In this document: positions 23,947 through 33,500 of the stretch, one piece after another
Numbering within the stretch: the stretch's first letter is position 1
Layout of the letters: the number at the start of each line of letters is the position of its first letter
From: Ambrosia x helenae
Lineage: Eukaryota; Streptophyta; Magnoliopsida; Asterales; Asteraceae
Assembly (NCBI GenBank): GCA_030844895.1
Contig: CM061231.1
Span: 86,586,706-86,650,705, forward strand
Direction of reading: 5' to 3'
DNA: 64,000 bases
The notes under the pieces: generated by a model
What the model was told of the DNA's origin: nothing
The model's database searches: none
Seen by the model: only the letters and a program-made list of their open reading frames with translations
Program-made: the position numbers and the translations under genes

Positions 23947-24421
23947 CTCTCTCCAGATTTTTTCCTCAAAAAGAAGCCGCCCGACTTGTATCTTGTAGTT
24001 GGAAGTGAATTAATAAGATCTTCAGAAAGACCCCGACTCTCGGTCCCAATAGCCTCGCCTAAATCAAGTAATTCTTGCACGAATTAAACAAGGGTATTTT
24101 AAATCCGTTCTTGCTGTAATTTATTAAGAAAACCTTTACATTAGCATTAACCAATGAACACTAAATAGCAAACCTCGTATGTCATATTGTCTGGATCGAT
24201 ATCATCCTGCCAAACAACCTGCAAAGTACACACATTAACTTTTTTTTTTGCAATGAGTGTATCATAGACAAAATACGGTCAAACTATCAACTAATAAAGC
24301 TAATTCTCATATTGGATAATAAGCCTGATTATGGACTCAAGGCATTCATAAAGGCCCATGAAAAAAAATCAAAATAAAAAAGCATACCGGAGAACTTGAA
24401 GCACTGTTTGGACTATACGAC
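23947..24421 (-). pseudogene. BB: BIG BROTHER-like E3 ubiquitin ligase gene fragment (three exons)
   Basis: Three consecutive exons are visible on the minus strand. Exon A (24388-24421) encodes RSYSPNSASSSP, with an acceptor CAG before it and GT after. Exon B (24174-24218) encodes VVWQDDIDPDNMTYE between AG and GT. Exon C (23947-24073) encodes LLDLGEAIGTESRGLS, then LPTTRYKSGGFFLRKKSGE, and ends in a GTAAG donor. This order and wording match the region before the RING domain of plant BIG BROTHER-type RING E3 ligases, which limit organ size. No RING exon is found to the left and no N-terminal exon to the right. The acceptor of exon C reads GCAA|G where CAG|G is expected, so splicing in frame would fail. 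This is a partial, intron-bearing DNA copy and not a processed one. Confidence 0.78.
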
Positions 24422-24584
24422 CTGCTACATTAAAAAAATGGCGTAAGTAAATCTGATCAGCAACTAAAGTTGACATGAATCAAATTAGCTACATAAGAAG
24501 AGTAAAGATTAAATTAACCACTACATGCAAATTCTAGCTTAACTTCCTAAAACGCAGCTACTTTTGGTTTATATGTATAAACAT

Positions 24585-24602
24585 ACACACACACACACAC
24601 AT
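24585..24602. repeat. (CA)n microsatellite
   Basis: A short ACACAC run lies just right of the E3-ligase fragment. Confidence 0.9.
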
Positions 24603-25477
24603 AAATATAGAGGTTTGTTGAAACATAACCAACATTAAGTGGAGAAACTATGAGAAGCACATAAATGCTTTTTAATCATGATGTTAAAACTTGTGGAACA
24701 AATAATAATGGAAATGTGGTGGAATCAAGTATAGAAAAACTTATCTCTATAAGTTCCCAACATATGGGTCAAGTTTTTCTTCTTCTTCAAGAATTCTTTT
24801 ATGAATCCTCTTCTTTATTTTTCTTGTATACAAGACCTAAGGATGAGTGAAGAGACTAACTTAATTAGAGCCATAAACTCTAATAAAGTGAAATAAAGAA
24901 CTCTACTCAATAGTCTCCTTAATAATTTCACTAAAATCAATTAAATTCCATTCATCATATTATTAAATTTTTGTAATTTCCAACATCTTCTTGAATGAAA
25001 CATTTATTGGTAACATTGATGATGAAGAAGGAAAACCATAAGGCAAAGGATGTTTGTGAGGGTATGGATGGAAGAAGGAGGGTAGTATTGTAAAAGTGTT
25101 TTGATATTGTAAAGTATGATGTGGGTAAAATGTCTATATTGCCCATCTAAGTGTCTTAATTGTCACACCTATGCCTATTATACCCTTAAATTTCATGCTT
25201 AAATATGTTGCATCATAAGTTGTATGGAAATGAAAATAACCATGTTGGCCATCACTCCTCCTTTATAATGTATTATAGATTATAGATATATTGAACTAAC
25301 CAAATTCTGTAACATAACCACGTCAAAGAGTACTAATATTATATAGGCAAAGCCTAAGGCTAAATTATGAACGGACGTAAAATAACTTAACTTTAACAAA
25401 TACTAAATACATATTGCTGAAGATGAAAACTTAAATATTTAACCACCTTATTTCGGCACCTAAACTACTATGATCAC
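24603..25477. other. Unassigned stretch
   Basis: The DNA is non-coding as far as I can see. The ORFs at 24665-24850 and 24955-25146 show no family signature. Confidence 0.5.
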
Positions 25478-26028
25478 TGAAGAAACACTGGATTAACAAC
25501 TATATAGACGGGCACAATGAAGAAATAATTTTATTAATGATATCCATGGCGATTACAAGTACTCGAATACAAGCGCATACAATATTTCGACTATAATCAA
25601 TCTTTCTCAACTATCACAGAATTCTCTAAGTGTGTGTTTGTGTGTGTAACATAATGGATCCTCTCCCCCAAGGGAGAGGGGTATATATAGGCTTGGCAGT
25701 CGTCCTATGATTGGTCGATTGAAGAATGACAACTGTCTGAGCGGGTACCATACGATTGTCAACCGTTGGAGCTTGGACGCTGTTTTCCTGTGATTGGTCC
25801 ACGTATCATGCAATCGTCCTTCTTGTCCTTTTTCTTTACCTCATACCAGCCAGAGATCAAGGAGCAGGGAATATTAGCCTCTGATTGGCTGCATGTCTTT
25901 TTCCTTGTCGGCTGATAGCTGGCATGTACTAGGAAACGTGTGCAGGCTTCTTGAAGGTTTCTGTTGTGGCTCTGCTGATGTGCCTGGAGGTGTGTGGCCA
26001 TGCGCACACGCAAGTTCATATCTCTTCA
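25478..26028 (-). repeat. 3' LTR of a second Tat-lineage element
   Basis: It begins TGAAGAAACACTGG and ends ATCTCTTCA, with the same terminal design as the LTR at 8150-8691 and the solo LTR at 55020. The minus strand has a CTATATATACC TATA-like box at about 25681-25691. It is followed at 26029 by a PPT (ACTAGGGGGACTT on the minus strand). No matching 5' LTR is present in the window. Confidence 0.85.
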
Positions 26029-26041
26029 AGTCCCCCTAGTC
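26029..26041 (-). other. Polypurine tract of the second Tat element
   Basis: The minus strand reads GACTAGGGGGACT directly inside the LTR. It is nearly the same as the tract at 8692. Confidence 0.8.
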
Positions 26042-26403
26042 TAGTGTTCTGTATGCGGAGCATGCGGGACACTGGACTCAGTAAAAATGAGGAACTCCAA
26101 GTGTTGAATTGCTGGGGTTGTTGGAGCTCTTTGTTTATGTCGTGCGCCGTTTGCGCTGTGTGATTGTAGGCAGCGCAGTGGCGCACGTCAGTAATTAATT
26201 TTTATATTAAAGCGGTCAGAGATGTCAGGTGAAAGGACGGTTAGGTATTACGAAAAGTCGCCTGGCGTCATGCTTTGCAGAGGCTAGTGGGCTCCGCGCA
26301 GTTGCTTTAGTCGCCAAAGCACTTTTCTCTCTTACGTGTCACGCCGTGGTTGGACGGACGTGTGACACGTCAGTACGATTTTCAAGGGCATTAACTGCCC
26401 AAC

Positions 26404-26410
26404 CTATATA
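26404..26410 (+). promoter_or_regulatory. TATA box of the second antisense gene
   Basis: CTATATAAACC lies about 155 bp upstream of the ATG at 26565, matching the arrangement at 9154/9260 in the first Tat element. Confidence 0.55.
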
Positions 26411-28018
26411 AACCGTTGTCCTCTCTCTGAATTCTTCCACACTTATTCAAATTTCAAAGTTTTTCTCTCTGCTTCCTTGGCGAAAAACTCTGCTTTCCGA
26501 CCTTTAAATCTCTAGTTTCTCCTTTAATTCCTTTAGATTTCCTCATACAAAAACCTTCTTAGCTATGGCATCCTCGTCTGGCGTGTTTAACGTTAAGGAG
26601 AAACCTAAGAAAGCTGGGAAGAAGGATACGAAGAAAGATCCGAAGAAGGCTCCTCCGCATGCCGGTGAAGTAGCCATTAAGTGGAAACAGGATGAGTTGG
26701 ATAAACTATGTGACCTTTATTGGGTTCTGCCTAAGTATGAGCCGGAGCTTCCTGAGGATGGTAAAGCCATCCTGCATCCTTCTCAGGGCAAGATAAGCGT
26801 GTATGCCGTGTATTTCCAATTATGCAATTTCAGGATCCCCATCACCCGGTTCTTGGCTTCCTTTCTTATTCGTATAAGATACATCTGAATTAGCTGCATC
26901 CGGGTGATATGTCGCGCCATATGTTTTTTCAAATTTTGTTGCTGGGCGTTGAATATCGAGCTGGACCTTGACATGTTCAACGTTTTTTACGTGATGACAG
27001 TGTCTGAGAGTTGGTTCTCATGTCGCCCGTGCCATAGTCCCAAACCACATTCCGGCGCTGCCGTGATGAGTTTTTGAGAATGGAAACCGAAATACTTTTG
27101 GGATAATGAGGGCACAGTACCGTTAAGGATGTCGAGGAGGCGCACGGATGTGAAGTTGGGTGAGGTGCAGCAAATTAGGTATGAGGGCACACTGTGGTAT
27201 GAGAAGCTAACTAGTCATCCTATTAATTTATGCTCCGTGAACGAGATAGCACTGGTTTGCGCAAGGATGAGCAGGAAGTATGACATCGAGGGGTGGAATC
27301 CGTACCTTACTGAGGATGGCAGAGGTAACACTCCTCGCACTTCTTTTATGTTGAATACATTGCTCAGCTGGTAATGCATTTAATATCTTGCCTTGGATTA
27401 CTTTGTTTTGCAAAAGTTGAGAGCTTGTATTCCATCTTGCTTAGAGCGTATGAGATGGGTTGGGCGTTTCGTGAGCTTGCGGAAGTTGTGGTATATGTCT
27501 TGGACCGATCGTGGGATACTAAGTTGCGCCTAAACCTTCCTTTTACCGCTAAGACAGGTGCGCTTTTTGTTCTTCCTTTAAGTGTAGCGTCCATTATCTC
27601 ATACACGACCACTGGGTAGCCGCTCGTAATTTTATCTAGCGACGAGTCACTCAGTGGTGATGAACATTCCTCACCTGTGCGTGCGTCGCGAGCAGGTGGT
27701 AGTGGTAAGGCGGCGTCTCCCACTTTCAATTAGGAGGAGTCAGACGAAGAAACCACGGAGGAAGATTTCGTGTTGAAGATACCTACTCACCGTAGTAGGA
27801 CGAACAAGGATCAAGGTACCGATGGTGAGGATTTTTCCTTTTACTTGGACCATGCTGTAATCAGTCGGTACCTTGAAAATTATAACCGACTTGAACGTGT
27901 CTATGTTGAACTGTCATATACATTCGTGGAAGGCACCGTGTCTACCATTTACTTGATGGAGACATCGGATGCCGATGAAAGTTTGAAGGCGAATGACCCG
28001 CCTACTGTTAAGTCTTTG

Positions 28019-28745
28019 TGTAACATCCGGCCCCTCTCACCACCAATATTGTCTGCTTTGCCCCGATGGGTTTTTCATCCAGAGCTCACGAATTTGTTTT
28101 TGGTTGCCTCGGTGGAGACTTCCTAGGAGGTCACCCATCCTGATACTACTCCCACCTGAGCACGCTTAACTGTGGAGTTCTCCTCTCATCCACTAGCATT
28201 AAGCCCAAAACGCGTTGGTGATTTAAGAGGCTTTGGATTACTTATGAACCAAGGATCTCTCCTGGCCACGGCCGATGTGGGATTTGCCTAGGGTGTCATA
28301 CAAAGGTCCATTTTAATCTCCCAGAAATCAGTACTGTTACAATCACCCCCCTTAGGGACTCATCGTCCTCGATGAGGTTTTCCCCACCATCCCGAACGGC
28401 ACAGGAGTGACTCTGATACCATTTGTAACATCTGGCCCCTCTAACCACCAATATTGTCCGCTTTTCCCCGATGAGTTGCCCATCCAGAGCTCACGGATTT
28501 GTTTTTGGTCGCCTCGGTGGAGACTTCCAGGAGGTCACCCATCCTGATACTACTCCCACCTGAGCACGCTTAACTGTGGAGTTCTCCTCTCATCCACTAG
28601 CATTAAGCCCAAAACGCGTTGGTGATTTAAGAGGCTTTGGATTACTTATGAACCAAGGATCTCTCCTGGCCACGACCGATGTGGGATTTGCCTAGGGTGT
28701 CATACAAAGGTCCATTTTAATCTCCCAGAAATCAGTACTGTTACA
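28019..28745 (-). mobile_element. Cassandra TRIM retrotransposon
   Basis: Two LTRs of 323 and 322 bp (28019-28341 and 28424-28745), each TGTAACATC...TACTGTTACA, flank only 82 bp of internal sequence. On the minus strand this starts with TGGTATCAGAG (28411-28421, the initiator tRNA-Met primer site) and ends with a polypurine tract (28345-28352). Each LTR carries a 5S rRNA-like segment. There is no coding capacity, as expected for this terminal-repeat retrotransposon in miniature. Confidence 0.93.
28107..28191 (-). repeat. 5S rRNA-derived segment in the left Cassandra LTR
   Basis: The minus strand reads AACTCCACAGTTAAGCGTGC, then AGTAGTATCAGGATGGGTGA and CCTCCTAGGAAGTC. This corresponds to the 3' two thirds of plant 5S rRNA and includes the internal pol III control region. 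The copy in the right LTR is at about 28510-28595. It is not a functional 5S gene: the first third is missing or unrecognisable. Confidence 0.9.
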
Positions 28746-28747
28746 AC

Positions 28748-31340
28748 TGTAACAACCCGACCCAGGGGGTGTCGGTTGGGATGCAGTTGATACCAAATTT
28801 GCACAACGGAAGCAACGTGTACACTATATTTATTGTCTCATAAATGAACTAGCTCGAAAATATATAATCATACATCTCTAAATAAATATTTTATAACTAA
28901 TGTAGGGACGAGGCGCGGCGGTCGTCGAAGCAGTTATTGCAGTGTAATGCACTAGTCGATCCATTCTCTAACCTTGTTACTCTAGACGCTCTAAACCGCA
29001 ACATCTGTAGCAATAATCCTCTACTAAATATTTTCCAATCCATTACTAGCAAGCATATACCTCGCCGTTGCCATACATTCATTTGCAGTACCTGAACACA
29101 TGCTTAAAAAGAGTTGGGTCAGCAATTATGCTGGTGAGTCCGTGTAATAGTTTAGTAAATCCAAAACAAGTTTATGTCTCAAAAACCAGTTCACAAGTTC
29201 CACAACACAACACATGTTGATGTACAAGCGACACCTCAATCCTAATACACCTAATCTATCAACTGCCATTATAGATTCACCTGGCAAAATATATGTCACA
29301 ACGGCCCTGTAGACCTTAGTGGAGGGTTTTCTGGGCTTCCGGATCCACTATGTGTGGGGGTTTCCCCAAGTAGTACTACCCACATATTAAGTGGCCCAAT
29401 CCCATGGGTTAATGAGTGTCAGTATGGTTATCTGGCAACAAGTATCTTGTCACATCAAAACAATTCAATCACACACACAAGCATATGTTCCCCCAAAACA
29501 GTTAAAACACGAAAAATGGGGAATTGTACACGAAACTCGCCTGTTGTGCCATATGGTTGCATAATATCCCGAGCCTTGAGCCCGCCTGTTCTTTATATGC
29601 AAATCCTATTAATATTACAAGTATTAGTGCGTATAACCGAGTAACGCGGTTACACGTGTGGATACTAGGACCTTTAGTTGTTAACATGGGCTTGTCCTAA
29701 TTGTCGATTCGTAGTTCAAACTATCCAATTGTTGTCTATGCTCTTGGTTTATATATATAAAAATGGTCATCTAGTTTCATGTATTAGTTATAGTAATATA
29801 AAAATATCAAGGTTGCTACCATGAACTTTTAAGCCTTGGAATATGCACGTAATGTCCAAATCTCTTATCTCCCATGACTCAAATGGTTTCTTCTATGCTC
29901 GATATCTTACAAGTTGTTTTTATATTCTAATATTTTATTTACCAATATGTTAGGCCTATTATATCATGTCCGGCCTATTATATCTTGTCCTCGTCAATAA
30001 TCAAGCCATTCGTAGGTTCCATGATTCATTCTATCTTCTAGTGCCTCATATGGATTTCTAAAGTCTCAAGTATGTCAATGACTTAATTGTTTTATCATTT
30101 GTCTATGAGCTTGTACAATATCCATCCATCTAATATTAGATGTCATGCTATTTATTCTATGACTCATGTATATGCAATAGCCAAACTATACACCAAGTCT
30201 GTGAGTTTCAACTTTGGGTCCACTGTCAGAATCCCACACGTGTAACATACATATACAAGTTATATTTATAATAAGTTAAATCATTTGGTGGTTGTTTATA
30301 CCTCTCACCACAACTTCTATGTATATGAGTTGACTATTCTTTGATTTGGGTCCTTTACCCTTGACTTGATTAACCAAGGTTTGACCAGTCTTTAATCCAC
30401 ACCATATTCTCTTAATCTATTTCAGCCCATGTTGTCTTCTTAAACCATCACCATAACCGTTCCACTATAACAACCTTCAACACCATCATAATTCTTCTCT
30501 GTTACTTCAAGATCCAAACCACAACCATTCCTATCTACCTATCGATCGTGCAGACCCATCACCGTCACTTACTGAACACCACCTACTAAACCATATTCCT
30601 CACCGCTAACCTCCATCGACGAAACCCGGTTCCACCACCACAACCTCCACCGGTTCAACAGTCATCTTTGAGATAATCCTCATCAGAAACTTAGTACCAC
30701 CGCCGCCATGAAAGACTAGAAACCATCGATACCTTCCACTGTTTCCACTGGTCTCGTTTCCTCTCTCTCCTCTGTGTTTCTCTCTCTAGATCTGTCTCTC
30801 TCTCCCCTCTAAGTCTGATTATGGTTAAAGTGAAAGATGATTGGTTATTTGGGAGAAGCTCCGCCGGTAGGTGACATTGGGGGCGGCGTCGTGGTGCTGT
30901 CAGGGAGGTGGTGGCCGGCTTCTTGTTTCTTCCTCCTATTCTCTATCACACTCTTCTCTTTGTTTTTACAGTAAACTAATTGTGGGTGTTAGGATGTATT
31001 GGGAGTGGGTTTTTATAAAAGGATGGTGTGTGTGGTGTTGTGTCAAACTAATAGACGGGTGGGTGTATGGGTGTTTTAAGATTGAAATGCCATGGGGCAC
31101 ATGGCACTCATGCCATGTGTCCCATGGTGACTCACCATGTTTACGGGTTGGGTTCGTTGCACGTTTTTGTCTGGTTTCGTAACGTACATATGCGAATAAT
31201 ATTATTTCCATTGCTAAATTAATTACGTGCTTTCTGGTTCAGCTTTGTTTTCGCTTAAAGATTCTTATTTTATTGTCCCGATTACATGTTATAATACTTT
31301 TAGACGCGAAAAATTTTGGGCCTATGTCCGGGGTGTTACA
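28748..31340. mobile_element. Long solo LTR (TGTAACAACCC...GGGTGTTACA)
   Basis: The block is 2593 bp with perfect short inverted ends and no coding domains. It belongs to the same end-type as the solo LTRs at 43400 and 46200. CTTTG follows it (31341-31345) and also precedes the adjacent Cassandra (28014-28018), and the antisense gene continues across in frame. The composite therefore sits in one original CTTTG target. A Tekay/Del-type Gypsy origin is inferred from LTR length and ends only. The ORFs inside are not genes. Confidence 0.78.
31090..31127. other. 17-bp hairpin in the solo LTR
   Basis: CCATGGGGCACATGGCA, loop CTCA, then TGCCATGTGTCCCATGG: 16 of 17 base pairs match, with one A:C-type mismatch. 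Confidence 0.85.
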
Positions 31341-31714
31341 CTTTGGTTAGACCAGAGTTGACGAAGCCGGCGCCTGATGTGCGGCAGGAGAAGAAGGAGA
31401 AGGCTAAGCGCTCGCACTCGAAGCGCAAATCTGCTGAGAAATCTACAAGAGGCGGGTTGTCCTCGCCACTTGGGAAGAGGGTCCGCTTGGACAGTTTGAT
31501 TGCTAACATTGAGGAGGACCTACTTGGTGAGTATAGTCGTCCTTCTAGTTGTTTTGTTTTCTTTCTCTTTTTGTTGACTTTTGTTAACATTTTTGTCTTT
31601 ATTTCAGCTGACCTCGTATTGCAAGGTAGTGGTGGTGATGATGGTGAAAAGACTAAGTCTGCGGGGGAGCGTATAGCTAAGAATGTTGATGGGGAAGGGA
31701 CAGTCGTCCCCCTA

Positions 31715-31719
<5 letters not shown>

Positions 31720-31750
<31 letters not shown>
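31720..31750. repeat. (GA)n microsatellite in the antisense gene
   Basis: A run of about 15 GA units encodes an RERERE stretch. Its length change probably caused the frame break between the segments ending at 31777 and starting at 31780. Confidence 0.9.
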
Positions 31751-31753
<3 letters not shown>

Positions 31754-32953
31754 CCTTCGCCTACCGCCGTCCCCTAACTTTGCCCACATCCCCACTCCCG
31801 TGGGTCCCTACTCAGCCTTCATCTCCGCCCCCGCGAATCCCTACTCCCCCTTCATCTACTCCCCCAACCTTAGTGCTCAATCTTGACGAGTCACGCAGGC
31901 TGGAGATGAACGTTGTTCATGAAGATGTTATCCAGGAGGGGGTGCGTGAAGACCTTGTCTCGCAGGAGGGTAACACGAAGAAGGAGGCATTTGATAAGGA
32001 TGATAGGAAGAGGCCAATGCAAGAGGGGATCTCTTATGAGAGTGCAATGAGTCATTCTGATGGGGCTGAAACCGTCCCCTACCCCAACATTTTCCACCCA
32101 CGCGATGCGGGCAAGGCCTTTATGCCTGAGTGGGGGATTGTTCATGGTAGCCAGTTTTTGGACCTTGAAACTTGCCAAGAAGTCCTTGGTAATTACATAC
32201 CACCCGCTGAGTTGGTGTTTCAGTGGACCAGGCCCCGCAACGAGTTGCTGGAAGACAATGTTGCTAGCTTAGCCAACTTTCTCTCTTCCTCTGTGGAGAT
32301 CGTCTGCGAGTGGGGGGCTCTGCTCCAAGATAGGCAGTATGCCTTGGAGAAGAGGGAAAAATTTGAGGAGGAAAAGAGAGTGTATGAATTAGAGCGTGAA
32401 GCCCAGGCCCGGGCGGTGCGGTTGGCTAAATGGGAAGCGGACACTGCTTGGGAGCATAAGGAGAAGGCGGAAAAGAACTTGGCTGCCCGTGAGGCTTAAT
32501 GGACAAAAGGTTGCTGCTCTGGACTCTGAGAAGGCATCCCTGATGCGGGAGCGGGATGATGCCGGACGGAAGGTGGCAGACATTCAAGACGAAGTCCGCA
32601 TGCTGCAGAGCGACCGTATGTGGCTCTTTACTGATTGCATCTGAAGGTATGTTCCTGATCTATGTATTTTCTTCTTTCTCACTTGTTGTTATTTTATTTA
32701 TTTTATATGTTTGCAGGTTGCCCACCATGTCAAGAATGGGGATGATGTGCGCAAGGCTGTGCCCAGTTTAACAGCTGCATCCAAACTTGTTGGGCGTAAG
32801 ACGGGCTTCCTCGAGGGGTACTATCATGCGAAGGATGGGAAGGCGCTCGAGGAGTTTGCTCTTCATGGCAAGGACGTGGACGCTCTTTTTACGAAGAAGT
32901 CGTCCGAGTATGATGCATTTTAGCTCCCGCTTGTGGAGTTTATTGTCAGCCAC

Positions 32954-33487
32954 TGTAAATGCGTAGGATCGTCAAATCTACAAAGATAGTGATCAAACAA
33001 GTTTGATTCAGGTGCGGAATTCATGAATCAATCACAAAATGATAACAATACTAACAAAACACAGAAATCATCTTTAAAAGCTTCATTTCATTGATAAGCA
33101 CACTCAATTACACGTTATAATAAGGTTTACAATCAAAATAAGAGTGAATTAAGTTTACACAAAACCCTAGGGAGAGACTCAAACAGGAGGGAAACAAAAA
33201 TGACCAAAACTTACATTCAAAATGAACTTGACCTATTTATAGGCCTGCACATTCGCCCACTTTGCTTGGTCGAATGTGCAGGTTCGCCCATTCATCATGG
33301 TCGAACCAAGCTATACATTAACATCTAATCTACCTTCGACCTCCTCTCTCTCCTTCGCACCTTTTGCTCTCCTTCGTACCTTTAGAATCTCTCATTCGCC
33401 CATATTTCTTCCTTCACCCATTCGTCAAAACACAAAAACATATGTTAATAGTAATCCAAAGCATTAGTCGCACAAAATGCATCTACA
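32954..33487 (-). repeat. 3' LTR of the copia element
   Basis: It is 534 bp, TGTAAATGCG...ATGCATCTACA in plus-strand terms. The minus strand has CCTATAAATAGG at about 33232-33243 as a TATA box. It was inserted just after the stop of the second antisense gene (32922). With no second LTR, the target duplication cannot be tested. Confidence 0.85.
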
Positions 33488-33500
33488 AACTCCCCCTCGA
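33488..33500 (-). other. Polypurine tract of the copia element
   Basis: The minus strand reads CGAGGGGGAGTT between the env-like stop codon and the LTR. Confidence 0.85.

Larger units (their letters stand above)
26565..32922 (+). pseudogene. Antisense gene of the second Tat element, split and decayed
   Basis: The N-terminus is lysine-rich (KKAGKKDTKKDPKK) and leads into the same putative gypsy-type domain as 9260-12726: LPKYEPELPEDGK, YAVYFQLCNFRIPITRFLASF, then LDLDMFNVFYV. It continues through 27129-28018, is interrupted by the insertion at 28019-31340, and resumes in frame (SLVRPELTKP). The region after the insertion has a nuclear-signal-like KRSHSKRKS block, an intron at 31527-31607, a (GA)n tract that distorts the frame, a Pro-rich block, a coiled coil (32300-32500), a second intron at 32647-32716, and a VGRKTGFLEGYYHA tail equivalent to the VKQGLKLGFCEGF tail of the first copy. 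Several frameshifts occur in the first half and at about 32498. Function unknown. Confidence 0.82.
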
